DNA from: Burkholderia sp. BCC1644
Lineage (GTDB): Bacteria; Pseudomonadota; Gammaproteobacteria; Burkholderiales; Burkholderiaceae
NCBI RefSeq assembly: GCF_902833225.1
Contig: NZ_CADFEI010000026.1
Span: 1-64,000, forward strand
Direction of reading: 5' to 3'
Length of the DNA: 64,000 nucleotides
Shown here: piece after piece, positions 1 to 12,155 of the stretch
How positions within the stretch are numbered: position 1 is the first letter of the stretch
Layout: every line of letters starts with the position of its first letter
The notes under the pieces: generated by a model
Told to the model about the DNA's origin: nothing
The model's input: the letters and a program-made list of their open reading frames with translations, nothing else
The model's database searches: none
Made by a program: the position numbers and the translations under genes

Positions 1-1
1 T

Positions 2-103
2 AACCAAGCGCTCATCGCGCTCGCACGGCGACGCTGCGACGTTCTGTTCGCCATGCTGCGCGACGGCACCATTTACCAACCCAAGTCAGTCCCTAACGCT
101 TGA
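2..103 (+). mobile_element. IS110-family transposase, C-terminal fragment
   Basis: An open frame enters from the left edge and stops at TGA 101-103. Its 33 residues end in ARRRCDVLFAMLRDGTIYQP, which resembles the C-terminal tail of IS110/IS116/IS902 (DEDD-type) transposases. Only the end is inside the window, so it cannot be told whether the element is intact. IS110 elements usually lack terminal inverted repeats, and none is seen downstream. Confidence 0.75.
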
Positions 104-507
104 CGAAACACATAGGGGCACCCCCCCACGATCGCGATCGCGACCATCCGGTTTCCGTTGCAGCGACGATCGTTCTGCATCGCCGTCGCTGCCGGCCTCC
201 CCGAAATAAATTCACACGCGAAATACCTTCGCAGCCCGCCGGGTCACGCCCGTCCTGCGCCAGATCCGACTGAAACCAGCATCCCGCCTTGCACACAGGC
301 CGTGCATCGATTCATTCGCGTGTAACCGATTTTCCCGCCGCCGCGCGATCGACGACGGCGCGATCAGGTGACCCACTCAACACACCCGTCGAGTTTGCGC
401 GCGCAACAATGGCGATGCCTCGCGCCCGGCGCCCTGCGGGCAACCCGACTCCTCGCATGGCGCCGAGCGCGGCGGTCTTCAAAAACCACATCTCACGAGG
501 ACATACC
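104..507. other. Non-coding stretch between IS110 gene and rpfF
   Basis: About 400 bases without a convincing gene. The reading frame open from 289 is only an in-frame upstream extension of rpfF. The stretch should hold the right end of the insertion element and the rpfF promoter; no clear -35/-10 pair was picked out. Confidence 0.6.
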
Positions 508-1371
508 ATGCAACTCCAATCCCATCCGGCGTGCCGCCCGTTTTACGAAGCCGGCGAACTGTCGCAACTGACCGCCTTTTACGAAGAAGGCCGTAATGTC
601 ATGTGGATGATGCTGCGATCGGAGCCGCGGCCGTGCTTTAACCAACAACTCGTTACCGACATCATCCATCTCGCGCGCGTCGCTCGCGACTCGGGCCTCA
701 CGTTCGACTTCTGGGTGACGGGCTCGCTCGTCCCCGAGCTGTTCAACGTCGGCGGCGACCTGAGCTTCTTCGTCGACGCGATCCGCAGCGGCCGGCGCGA
801 CCAGCTGATGGCCTACGCGCGCTCGTGCATCGACGGCGTGTACGAGATCTACACGGGCTTCGGCACCGGGGCGATCTCGATCGCGATGGTCGAGGGCAGC
901 GCGCTCGGCGGCGGCTTCGAGGCCGCGCTCGCGCATCACTACGTGCTCGCGCAGAAGGGCGTGAAGCTCGGGTTTCCGGAGATCGCGTTCAACCTGTTCC
1001 CGGGCATGGGCGGCTATTCGCTCGTCGCGCGCAAGGCCGATCGGGGCCTCGCGGAGCAACTGATCGCGACCGGTGAAGCGCACGCATCCGAGTGGTACGA
1101 GGATCGCGGCCTGATCGACCAGACGTTCGATGCGGGCGACGCGTATCTCGCGACGCGCACCTTCATCGACGTGACGAAGCCGAAGCTGAACGGCGTGCGT
1201 GCGATGCTGCGCGCCCGCGAGCGGGTGTTCCAGCTATCGCGCTCCGAGCTGATGGACATCACCGAAGCATGGGTGCATGCGGCGTTCACGATCGAGCCGA
1301 AGGACCTCGCGTACATGGAACGCCTGGTGATGCTGCAGAACCGGCGCGTGTCGAAGCTGCGCACGGTGTAG
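508..1371 (+). CDS. rpfF: RpfF: cis-2-dodecenoic acid (BDSF) synthase
   Basis: A 287-residue crotonase-fold enzyme matching the RpfF family, which makes the diffusible fatty-acid signal DSF/BDSF from acyl-ACP by dehydration and thioester cleavage in the cytoplasm. The two catalytic glutamates of the family are visible: E138 in ALGGGFEAAL and E158 in GFPEIAFNLFPGMGG, matching E141/E161 of the Xanthomonas enzyme. The ATG at 508 is chosen because GAGGA lies just upstream and the protein then has family length; an open frame runs back to 289 but is not RpfF-like. It lies tail to tail with rpfR, the usual Burkholderia arrangement. Confidence 0.96.
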   Translation: MQLQSHPACRPFYEAGELSQLTAFYEEGRNVMWMMLRSEPRPCFNQQLVTDIIHLARVARDSGLTFDFWVTGSLVPELFNVGGDLSFFVDAIRSGRRDQLMAYARSCIDGVYEIYTGFGTGAISIAMVEGSALGGGFEAALAHHYVLAQKGVKLGFPEIAFNLFPGMGGYSLVARKADRGLAEQLIATGEAHASEWYEDRGLIDQTFDAGDAYLATRTFIDVTKPKLNGVRAMLRARERVFQLSRSELMDITEAWVHAAFTIEPKDLAYMERLVMLQNRRVSKLRTV

Positions 1372-1378
1372 TGCGACG

Positions 1379-1403
1379 GGCGCCGCCACTTGCGGGCGGC
1401 GCC
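1379..1403. terminator. Hairpin between convergent rpfF and rpfR
   Basis: GGCGCCGC (1379-1386) pairs with GCGGCGCC (1396-1403) within the 48-bp gap between the two stop codons. There is no T-run, so if it terminates transcription it probably does so in both directions as a simple GC-rich hairpin. Confidence 0.55.
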
Positions 1404-1419
1404 TCCTCATGAACGAGGC

Positions 1420-3423
1420 TCAGGCGATCAGCCTGAGCTTCCTCGTCTCCGCGAGCCACGCCTCGAACGCCTGCGCCGGCATCGGCCGCGCGTAGTAGTA
1501 GCCCTGCGCGTGATCGACGTCGAGCTGCTTGAGGAAATCGGCTTCCGCATGCGTTTCGACGCCTTCGGCGACCACCGCGAAATTCAGCGCCTTCGCGAGC
1601 GACACGACCGAGCGCACCAGCGCCTGCGAGCGCGGGTTGCGGTCGATGCCCGTGATGAAGGTGCGGTCGAGCTTGATCGCGTCGAGCGGCAGGCGCGACA
1701 GCTGCGACAGCGATGAATAGCCGGTGCCGAAATCGTCGAGATGGATCTCCGCGCCGAGCTGGCGGAACTGCCGCATCAGCCCGATCGCTGCCTCCTCGTC
1801 CTCGATGAAGCAGCTCTCGGTCAGCTCGATGTCGAGCAGGCCCGGCTTCAGGCCCGCGCCGTCGAGAATCGACGCGAACTGGTGCACGATGTTCATGTCC
1901 TGCAACTGCCGTGCGGACAGGTTCACCGCGATCCGGATGCCGAGCCCCTTCGCCTTCCACGCGGCGGCCTGCGCGGCCGCGGTGCGCATCACCCAGCGCC
2001 CGAGCGGCGCGATCAGCCCCGATTCCTCCGCGAAGCGGATGAACTCGACCGGCGCGACGAGCCCGCGATCGGGCGACTGCCAGCGGATCAGCGCCTCGAC
2101 GCCGTTCACGTCGCCCGTCGCGATATCGACGACCGGCTGGTAGTGCAGCACGAACTGCTCTTCCTCGAGCGCCTTGCGCAGGTTCGTGTCGAGCCACATG
2201 TACTTCGCGACCTTCTGGTTCATCTCCAGCGAGAACACGCGGTACGTATGCTTGCCTTCTTCCTTCGCGACGTACATCGCGGTGTCGGCGCTGCGGATCA
2301 GCGTCTCGAGCGAATCGCCGTGCTGCGGATGCATCGCGATGCCGATCGAGCAGCTCGTGTAGACCTCCATCAGCCCGAGGTGGATCGGCGTGCGCAGCCG
2401 TTCGAGGATGATCTGCGCGGTCGCTTCGAGCAGCGGCCGCGTGCCGTGCTCGAACAGCACGAGGAACTCGTCGCCGCCGAGCCGCGCGAGCGTCGCGCCG
2501 GACGGCAGGCAGCCGCTGATGATCGACGACACATCCTGCAGCAGGCGGTCGCCGGTGATGTGCCCGTAGTGATCGTTGACGCGCTTGAAGTTGTCGAGGT
2601 CGAGGAACAGGATGCCGACCTGGCCGCGCGTGTCGGGGCTCTCCGCGTCGATCGCCGCGCGGATCCGCTCGCTGATCGCATGGCGGTTCGGCAGCCCGGT
2701 GAGCACGTCGGTATTCGCGAGTTCGGTGAGCCGATGCTGCGCGTTGCGCTCCTCGGTGATGTCGATGCCCGAGCAGATCAGGAACTGCTCTTCGATGCCG
2801 CTGCCGCTCTGCACGAACTTGTTGCGGAACTGGAACAGGCGCGGCCCGTTGACCGTGTTGATGTAGCGCTCGACCGCGTACGACTGGTTGCTCGCGAAAA
2901 AGCCCGTGATGTTGGTGCGCGACTGCGCGCCCTGCTCGGGGCTCATGAACAGCTCGAACGCGCTGCGGCCGATCACGTCGACCTCGCGCTTGCCCGTCAC
3001 TTCCTCGCACAGGCGGTTGAAGCGCTGCACCATCCCGTTGCGGTCGAGGATCACGACGAGCGAATTCACTTCGGACACGACCTGCTCGGCGAACGCGAGC
3101 CCGTGCGCGAGATCGCCCGCGACGGACACCGTATCGGAATAGGCCGAGGCCGTGCCGGCCCAGTCGGTCGTGTTGAGCTTCTTGCCGACGAGATGGAGGC
3201 TGACCGGATTGCCGAACAGCGCGATGTCGAGCACGAGGTGCGACGTGACGCCCGTCAGCGCCCGGATCCGCGCAGCCTGCTCGCCCGTCAATGCAACGGC
3301 GACGTTGGTCAGGCCGCGCACGGCGGCCAGCTCGAGCGCATTGCTGTCGCTGCCGAGACGCCAGCAGGGGCTGCGCGTACCGACATGCGCCTCGAGCACC
3401 GCGCTATCGTTTTCGTCATCCAT
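1420..3423 (-). CDS. rpfR: RpfR: BDSF receptor, PAS-GGDEF-EAL protein
   Basis: 667 residues. Residues 1-100 correspond to the RpfF-interaction region of RpfR, about 105-225 form the PAS sensor, about 235-395 the GGDEF domain (intact LARLGGDEF, 316-320) and about 410-655 the EAL phosphodiesterase (EAL at 443-445, DDFGTGYSS at 563-571). In the family, BDSF binding to PAS stimulates c-di-GMP hydrolysis and links quorum sensing to biofilm and virulence. The intact GGDEF and EAL signatures suggest both catalytic sites are preserved. It converges on rpfF. Confidence 0.96.
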   Translation of the reverse strand: MDDENDSAVLEAHVGTRSPCWRLGSDSNALELAAVRGLTNVAVALTGEQAARIRALTGVTSHLVLDIALFGNPVSLHLVGKKLNTTDWAGTASAYSDTVSVAGDLAHGLAFAEQVVSEVNSLVVILDRNGMVQRFNRLCEEVTGKREVDVIGRSAFELFMSPEQGAQSRTNITGFFASNQSYAVERYINTVNGPRLFQFRNKFVQSGSGIEEQFLICSGIDITEERNAQHRLTELANTDVLTGLPNRHAISERIRAAIDAESPDTRGQVGILFLDLDNFKRVNDHYGHITGDRLLQDVSSIISGCLPSGATLARLGGDEFLVLFEHGTRPLLEATAQIILERLRTPIHLGLMEVYTSCSIGIAMHPQHGDSLETLIRSADTAMYVAKEEGKHTYRVFSLEMNQKVAKYMWLDTNLRKALEEEQFVLHYQPVVDIATGDVNGVEALIRWQSPDRGLVAPVEFIRFAEESGLIAPLGRWVMRTAAAQAAAWKAKGLGIRIAVNLSARQLQDMNIVHQFASILDGAGLKPGLLDIELTESCFIEDEEAAIGLMRQFRQLGAEIHLDDFGTGYSSLSQLSRLPLDAIKLDRTFITGIDRNPRSQALVRSVVSLAKALNFAVVAEGVETHAEADFLKQLDVDHAQGYYYARPMPAQAFEAWLAETRKLRLIA

Positions 3424-3949
3424 GGAGCGCCCCGATCCAGAAAAAACGCACAGTGTAGACGGAGGCGAGTGGGCCGACCGCCTTCCCGGGACGCGCAGTG
3501 CGCGTGCCCGGCAAGCCAGCCGTGATTGCGGTAACAGCAGCCCTCGTCCCGTACTTGTTTCCAGCTAATGCGACCCGGCGTTCGCGCGTGATGCGCGCAG
3601 GTTCTGCCTAACGAATGATGAGAGCCATCTTATCAAATGACGATGAGTATTGGCACTCACATTTAGAGCAGAGTGTCAAGGAATCGGGACTCGATTGGCA
3701 AGCCGGATTTTTCATGATTGGCGGCACGCAAAACACCGGATGCGGCACTGCGGGACGAATCGGGTTGAATCGGCTGAATGCCTTTCTGGTCATGGGTTTG
3801 CGGCCGGCTCCGCCAGATCGGGGCAGGGCGGCGGAGACGCCGTTCAGACAGGGTCGGATCGCGTCCAGGCGATCCGGTTTTCCGCCATTTTTGATTCCGT
3901 TTGTGCGTGAATTCGTTGTTTTATTCCACAGTCCGTCGCAATCTTTTCC
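3424..3949. other. Non-coding region upstream of rpfR
   Basis: Over 500 bases, locally more A+T-rich than the coding DNA (notably about 3600-3930), with no frame showing Burkholderia-like codon use. It must hold the rpfR promoter on the minus strand. The very long plus-strand open frame starting here is antisense to the 5-oxoprolinase gene. Confidence 0.6.
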
Positions 3950-3983
3950 GGGCAACCGGCGCGGGCAGCCGCGCCGGTTGCCC
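3950..3983 (-). terminator. 14-bp perfect stem-loop after 5-oxoprolinase gene
   Basis: GGGCAACCGGCGCG (3950-3963) and its exact complement (3970-3983) enclose a 6-base loop, ending 3 bases past the stop codon of the minus-strand gene. No T-run follows on the minus strand, so it may terminate or protect the 3' end of the mRNA. Confidence 0.65.
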
Positions 3984-3986
3984 CGG

Positions 3987-7631
<3,645 letters not shown>

Positions 7632-7750
7632 GATGTCGGGTCGATGCGTCGTGGAATCGAGGGACGAGCGCCGCCGCACGGCGCGCGTCGCGCGCCGTGT
7701 CACGGTCTCGATGAAAGGGGAAAAAAACGAAGGGCGGGCCGCCCCGCCGC

Positions 7751-9049
7751 TTACGCGGCGTCGAGTTCGCGGCCGCGGGTCTCGGGCAGCGTCAGCGCGG
7801 CGACGATCACCACGCCGTAGGCGGCGACCGCGAAGATGCCGATGCTCGTGCCGAGCCCGTATTGCTTCGACAGCGCGCCGATCAGGAACGGGAACAGCGC
7901 ACCGATCGCGCGGCCCACGTTGTAGCAGAAGCCCTGGCCGGAACCGCGCACGCGGGTCGGGAACAGCTCGGTGAGGAACGCGCCCATCCCCGAGAAGATG
8001 CCCGAAGCGAAGAAGCCGAGCGGGAAGCCGAGCCACAGCATCGACGCGTTGGTCAGGTTCAGCGACGTGTACGCGAATGCGATCACCATCGAGCCGACCG
8101 CGAACAGGATGAAGTTCGGCTTGCGGCCGAGGCGGTCGGTCAGGTACGCGCTCGTCAGGTAGCCGACCCACGAACCGAAGATGATCATCGCGAGATAGCC
8201 GCCGGTGCCCATCACCGTGAGGTGACGCTCGGTCTTCAGGAAGGTCGGCAGCCACGTCGTGATCGCGTAGTAGCCGCCCTGCGCGCCGGTCGTCAGCAGC
8301 GCCGCGCGCAGCGTCGTCGTGATCAGCTTCGGCGCGAAGATCTCGGTCAGGCGCGGCGCATCGGCCACCTTCGCCTGCGCGGCCTTCTCCTTCTCGTAGA
8401 CGTCCGGTTCCTTCACGTAGCGGCGGATCGCGACGACCAGCAACGCCGGCGCGAGCCCGACCAGGAACAGCGCGCGCCACGCCTGCTCGGCCGGCAGCAC
8501 CGAGAACAGCAGCGCATACAGCAATGCGCACAGCCCCCAGCCGATCGCCCAGCCCGACTGCACGAGGCCGACCGCCTTGCCGCGATCACGGGCGCGAATC
8601 ACTTCACCGATCAGCACCGCGCCGGCCGTCCATTCGCCGCCGAAGCCGAAGCCCATCAACGCGCGCGCCGCGAGCAGCTGGTGGTAGCTCTGCGCGAGCC
8701 CGCACAACGCGGTGAACACGGCGAACCACAGCACCGTGAGCTGCAGCGTGCGCACGCGGCCGATCCGGTCGGACAGGATGCCGGCGATCCAGCCGCCGAG
8801 CGCCGACGCGAGCAGCGTGATCGTGCCGATGAAGCCGGCGTCCGCGAGCGAGATGCCCCACGTCGCGACGAGCGTCGGGATCACGAACGACAGCATCTGC
8901 GTGTCCATCCCGTCGAGCATGTAGCCGACCTTGCAGCTCCAGAACGCGCGGCGCTCGCGCGGCTGCGCATCGGCGTACCACGAGAACAGGCCGCTGCGCT
9001 CGGGGCTCGCGGGCTCCGCGGCGGGTGCCGCGAGGGTCTTGCTTTCCAT
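7751..9049 (-). CDS. MFS transporter, acid:proton symporter type
   Basis: 432 residues with about 12 hydrophobic helices. The family loop motif appears as SDRIGRVRTLQL after helix 2 and as TDRLGRKPNF in the second half. Sequence style resembles the aromatic-acid/sialic-acid branch of the major facilitator superfamily. AGGAG stands about 8 bases before the ATG. It lies between a DUF1445 gene and a 5-oxoprolinase gene, so its substrate is plausibly 5-oxoproline, D-glutamate or a related compound; that is inference from position only. Confidence 0.85.
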   Translation of the reverse strand: MESKTLAAPAAEPASPERSGLFSWYADAQPRERRAFWSCKVGYMLDGMDTQMLSFVIPTLVATWGISLADAGFIGTITLLASALGGWIAGILSDRIGRVRTLQLTVLWFAVFTALCGLAQSYHQLLAARALMGFGFGGEWTAGAVLIGEVIRARDRGKAVGLVQSGWAIGWGLCALLYALLFSVLPAEQAWRALFLVGLAPALLVVAIRRYVKEPDVYEKEKAAQAKVADAPRLTEIFAPKLITTTLRAALLTTGAQGGYYAITTWLPTFLKTERHLTVMGTGGYLAMIIFGSWVGYLTSAYLTDRLGRKPNFILFAVGSMVIAFAYTSLNLTNASMLWLGFPLGFFASGIFSGMGAFLTELFPTRVRGSGQGFCYNVGRAIGALFPFLIGALSKQYGLGTSIGIFAVAAYGVVIVAALTLPETRGRELDAA

Positions 9050-9131
9050 GGTGGTGCTCCTGTCGTTATGCGCGTTCGAATGGCGATCGTGCGTGCGGTA
9101 TGTCGTGCGTGGCCGTCTGCCGGCCCGGAAT

Positions 9132-9905
9132 TCAGAATACGGCGAGCGACGCGTTCGTGATGTCGGTCATCAGCATGTGGCCGGGCGTATGCGCGATCGC
9201 GATCGGCAGCTTCGCGTCCATCAGCGCGGTTTGCGGCGTCACGCCGCACGCCCAGAACACCGGCAGCTCGCCGTCGCGGATCGTGACTGCATCGCCGAAC
9301 TCGGGTGCGTTCAGATCGGCAATGCCGAGTTCCCCCGGATGGCCGATGTGGATCGGCGCGCCGTGCACGCCCGGGAACCGGCTCGTGATCTGCACCGCGC
9401 GGATCGCCTCGGCGCCGCGCATCGGCCGCATCGACACGACCAGCTGGCCGCCGAAGATGCCCGCGCGGCGATTCGGAACCGACGTGCGGTACATCGGCAC
9501 GTTGCGCCCCTCCTCGACGTGGCGCAGCCCGATCCCCTCGCGGGCAAGCATGTCCTCGAACGAGAACGAGCAGCCGATCGCGAACACGACGAAATCGTCG
9601 CGCCACAACGCTTCCAGCGACTCGACGCGCTCGGTCAGGCGGCCGTCGCGGTACACGTTGTAGCTCGGCACGTCGGTGCGGATGTCGAGATCCTCGCCGA
9701 GCGCGTCGATCCGGAACGCGCCCGGTTCGCCGACACCCAGCAGCGGGCACGCTTTCGGGTTCGCCTGGCAGAAGCGCAGGAAATCGTGCGCATACGCGTC
9801 GGGCAGGATCGCGAGGTTCGCTTGCGCAAACGGGCCGCAATGGCCGGCGGTCGGGCCGCGGAACGCGCCGTGGCGCACGGACTGGCGGAATTCGGAAGGC
9901 ATCAT
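9132..9905 (-). CDS. DUF1445 / UPF0317 protein (putative hydro-lyase, D-glutamate cyclase-like)
   Basis: 257 residues, full length for the UPF0317 family. Recognisable stretches include HCGPFAQANLAILP near the N-terminus, FAIGCSFSFE in the middle and FWACGVTPQTAL near the end. The same domain makes up the N-terminal part of mammalian D-glutamate cyclase, which interconverts D-glutamate and 5-oxo-D-proline. Being beside a 5-oxoprolinase supports a related role here, but the bacterial single-domain activity is not settled. Two consecutive Met codons (9905, 9902) could start the protein; no strong ribosome-binding site is present. Confidence 0.8.
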   Translation of the reverse strand: MMPSEFRQSVRHGAFRGPTAGHCGPFAQANLAILPDAYAHDFLRFCQANPKACPLLGVGEPGAFRIDALGEDLDIRTDVPSYNVYRDGRLTERVESLEALWRDDFVVFAIGCSFSFEDMLAREGIGLRHVEEGRNVPMYRTSVPNRRAGIFGGQLVVSMRPMRGAEAIRAVQITSRFPGVHGAPIHIGHPGELGIADLNAPEFGDAVTIRDGELPVFWACGVTPQTALMDAKLPIAIAHTPGHMLMTDITNASLAVF

Positions 9906-10111
9906 GGTGTCGGGTCGCAGATCGGGATGTCGTCGGGATGACGGTGGCGTGTCATCGGATACGGCGAAGAATAGAAAAGAAAAAATTTTGTCGCCAACGA
10001 GTTTTTTTGCGCCTCTTGTATAGAATTTCTTAACACCTCTCGGGGTTTTCCCCTGCTCCGTTCACTTTTCCTCACCGGCAAAGTGCGCCTTCGTCCTCCT
10101 CCCGATCGGCC
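9906..10111. promoter_or_regulatory. Divergent control region, DUF1445 operon / LysR gene
   Basis: About 200 bases between divergent genes, with an A+T-rich core at about 9960-10035 unlike the surrounding DNA. A short dyad AGAATTTCT (10022-10030) is a candidate half-site for the LysR-type regulator. No -10/-35 pair could be fixed with confidence. Confidence 0.45.
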
Positions 10112-11044
10112 ATGAACACGCGTTTTCTCGAAACCTTCGTCACACTCGCGAAGCTGCGCAACTTCCGCACGACGGCCGCCGCGCTGCACGCGACGCCGGC
10201 CGCGATCTCGCAGCGCCTGAAGGCGCTGGAGGACGAATTGCAGACGATACTCGTCGATCGCGACAGTCGTGAATTCCGGCTCACGCCGAACGGCGAGTAC
10301 CTGCTCGGCTATGCGAAAGCCGTGGTCGAGGCCACGCAGGAGCTGCAGGCCGCCGCGTCCGGCGAAAGCGCGCTGCGCGGCAAGCTGCGGCTCGGCGTGA
10401 TCGAGACCGTCGTGCACAGCTGGCTGCCGCACTATATGCGGCGGCTGGCGGCCGACTATCCGCAGCTGGAAATCGACCTGACCGTCGACGTGAGCGTCGT
10501 GCTGCAGCGCCGGCTGATGGCCGGTGAGCTCGACCTGATCATCCGCGTGGAAGGCAGCGACGAGGCGTCGGTCGTGTGCGACGCGCTCGCGAACTATCCG
10601 GTGCGCTGGATCGCGCGCGCGGGACTGTTGCCGAACACGCGCACGGGCCTCGCGCGGCAGGTGCTGCGCCAGCCGATCCTGACCTACGGGCGCGGCACCG
10701 CGCCCCATCGCGCGCTGGAAGACATCGTGCGCGCGCTCGCGCACGCGCATGGCGTGCCGCTGTCGGAGACGCGCATCACCGGGTCGCCGTCGATCTCGGT
10801 GATCGTGCAGCTGGTGCGCGACGGTTTCGGCGTCGCCGCGATTCCGGTGCTGTTCGTCGATGCGCTGATCGAAAGCGGTGAGGTTGTCGAGCTGCCGCTG
10901 CAGCCGTCGCCGCCGTCGATCGTCGTGTCGATGTCGCGGCGGGCGGATGCGCCAAGGTTCGTGCACGGCGCGTCGATTGCCGCGCGGGCGGCGTGTCATG
11001 AGTATTGCGAGAAGAGCAAGCGGTTGCTGGTCGAGGCGCTTTGA
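10112..11044 (+). CDS. LysR-type transcriptional regulator
   Basis: 310 residues. The N-terminal winged helix-turn-helix (about 1-60) has the LysR pattern FVTLAKLRNFRTTAAALHAT followed by AISQRLKALE; the rest is the periplasmic-binding-protein-like effector domain. It is divergent from the DUF1445/MFS/5-oxoprolinase series and is the obvious candidate to control it. The start is the first ATG giving a complete DNA-binding domain. Confidence 0.92.
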   Translation: MNTRFLETFVTLAKLRNFRTTAAALHATPAAISQRLKALEDELQTILVDRDSREFRLTPNGEYLLGYAKAVVEATQELQAAASGESALRGKLRLGVIETVVHSWLPHYMRRLAADYPQLEIDLTVDVSVVLQRRLMAGELDLIIRVEGSDEASVVCDALANYPVRWIARAGLLPNTRTGLARQVLRQPILTYGRGTAPHRALEDIVRALAHAHGVPLSETRITGSPSISVIVQLVRDGFGVAAIPVLFVDALIESGEVVELPLQPSPPSIVVSMSRRADAPRFVHGASIAARAACHEYCEKSKRLLVEAL

Positions 11045-11198
11045 CTTTGCAGCGGTGGATGACGTGCGTTCGACATCGTTGCGGGAATCACCCACAATCG
11101 CCTTCGGCGCGTTTGCACTTCGCGCTACGTATCGTGAATGACGGCACGGCCGTCCGGCATTCACCGCTTCGCATGACCCTGCACGCCAGGAAGGCAAC

Positions 11199-12065
11199 AT
11201 GCCGATCCGATCCGCTTCCAACCGCCTGAACCTCGCGCGCGCCGTGATCATCGCGCTGTATGTCGCGTCGCTGCTGCTGCCCGTCGCGGCCGAACCGCCG
11301 AATGCGGCCGGCGCGGTGAGCTGGTGGCACGGGTACACGGTGCTCGCGCTCGGCGGGCTCGCGATCCTCGACCTGCAGTTCGCGTGGCTTGGCAACCCGC
11401 TGCTCGTCGTCGCACTGATCAAGCCGAACCGTACCGTGTCCGCGCTGCTCGCCGTGGTCGTCGTGTTCGCGATCGGGTGGCACACGATCCCGACCGACGC
11501 GAACTACGAAAAGATCAGCACGTTCGGCGCCGGGTATTACCTGTGGATTGCGGCAATGGTCAGCGGCGCGGCGTTGCCGTGGATCGATGGGCTCGGGCGG
11601 AAAGACCGTGTTGCGGCCGAAACGATTGCCGCTGCCGCACCGGCAAGCACCAGCCGCCCGGTGCAACCGCATGCCGCACCGTCATCGGCCCGCCCGCCGA
11701 GCCGGCAAGGCGGCTGGACCGTGGCCGCGACCGACACGCGCATCGAGTCGACCGACCAGACCGGCGCAACTCGCGGGATCGCGCTGTCCGACCTCGGTGC
11801 AGTCCTGATCGAAACCAACGACCAGGGGCCGTTCGTGTCGGATGTCTGGTGGATCCTGTTCGACACGAACCAGCAGTTCGCGTGCGGGTTCCCGCAGGAC
11901 ACCGAAGGCGCGAAGGCCGCGATCGACCTGCTGCTCGACCTGCCCGGCATCGATCATCGCAAGGTCATCGACGCGCAGACGTCGATCCAGAACGCGACGT
12001 TCCCGATCTGGGAGCGTGCGGCGCACGCCGAGCCGAAGGACGACAAAACGCAACGCACCGGCTGA
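11199..12065 (+). CDS. Membrane protein of unknown function
   Basis: 288 residues. Four hydrophobic segments occupy about residues 10-140, then a low-complexity Ala/Pro/Ser linker to about 170, then a soluble domain of about 110 residues containing WWILFDTNQQFACGFPQ and ending charged. No family is recognised. Good start: AGGAAGG lies 5 bases before the ATG. Convergent with the next gene across a strong hairpin. Confidence 0.8.
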   Translation: MPIRSASNRLNLARAVIIALYVASLLLPVAAEPPNAAGAVSWWHGYTVLALGGLAILDLQFAWLGNPLLVVALIKPNRTVSALLAVVVVFAIGWHTIPTDANYEKISTFGAGYYLWIAAMVSGAALPWIDGLGRKDRVAAETIAAAAPASTSRPVQPHAAPSSARPPSRQGGWTVAATDTRIESTDQTGATRGIALSDLGAVLIETNDQGPFVSDVWWILFDTNQQFACGFPQDTEGAKAAIDLLLDLPGIDHRKVIDAQTSIQNATFPIWERAAHAEPKDDKTQRTG

Positions 12066-12089
12066 AAACGCGGGTCGATCATTGCTGAA

Positions 12090-12123
12090 GGCACGGCCGG
12101 CCGCCGCAACGCGTGGCCGTGCC
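12090..12123. terminator. Bidirectional hairpin between convergent genes
   Basis: GGCACGGCC (12090-12098) and GGCCGTGCC (12115-12123) form a perfect 9-bp stem between two convergent genes. No T-run. Confidence 0.6.
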
Positions 12124-12155
12124 CCGATCCCGGTTTCAGCCGGGCATCACCCGCG

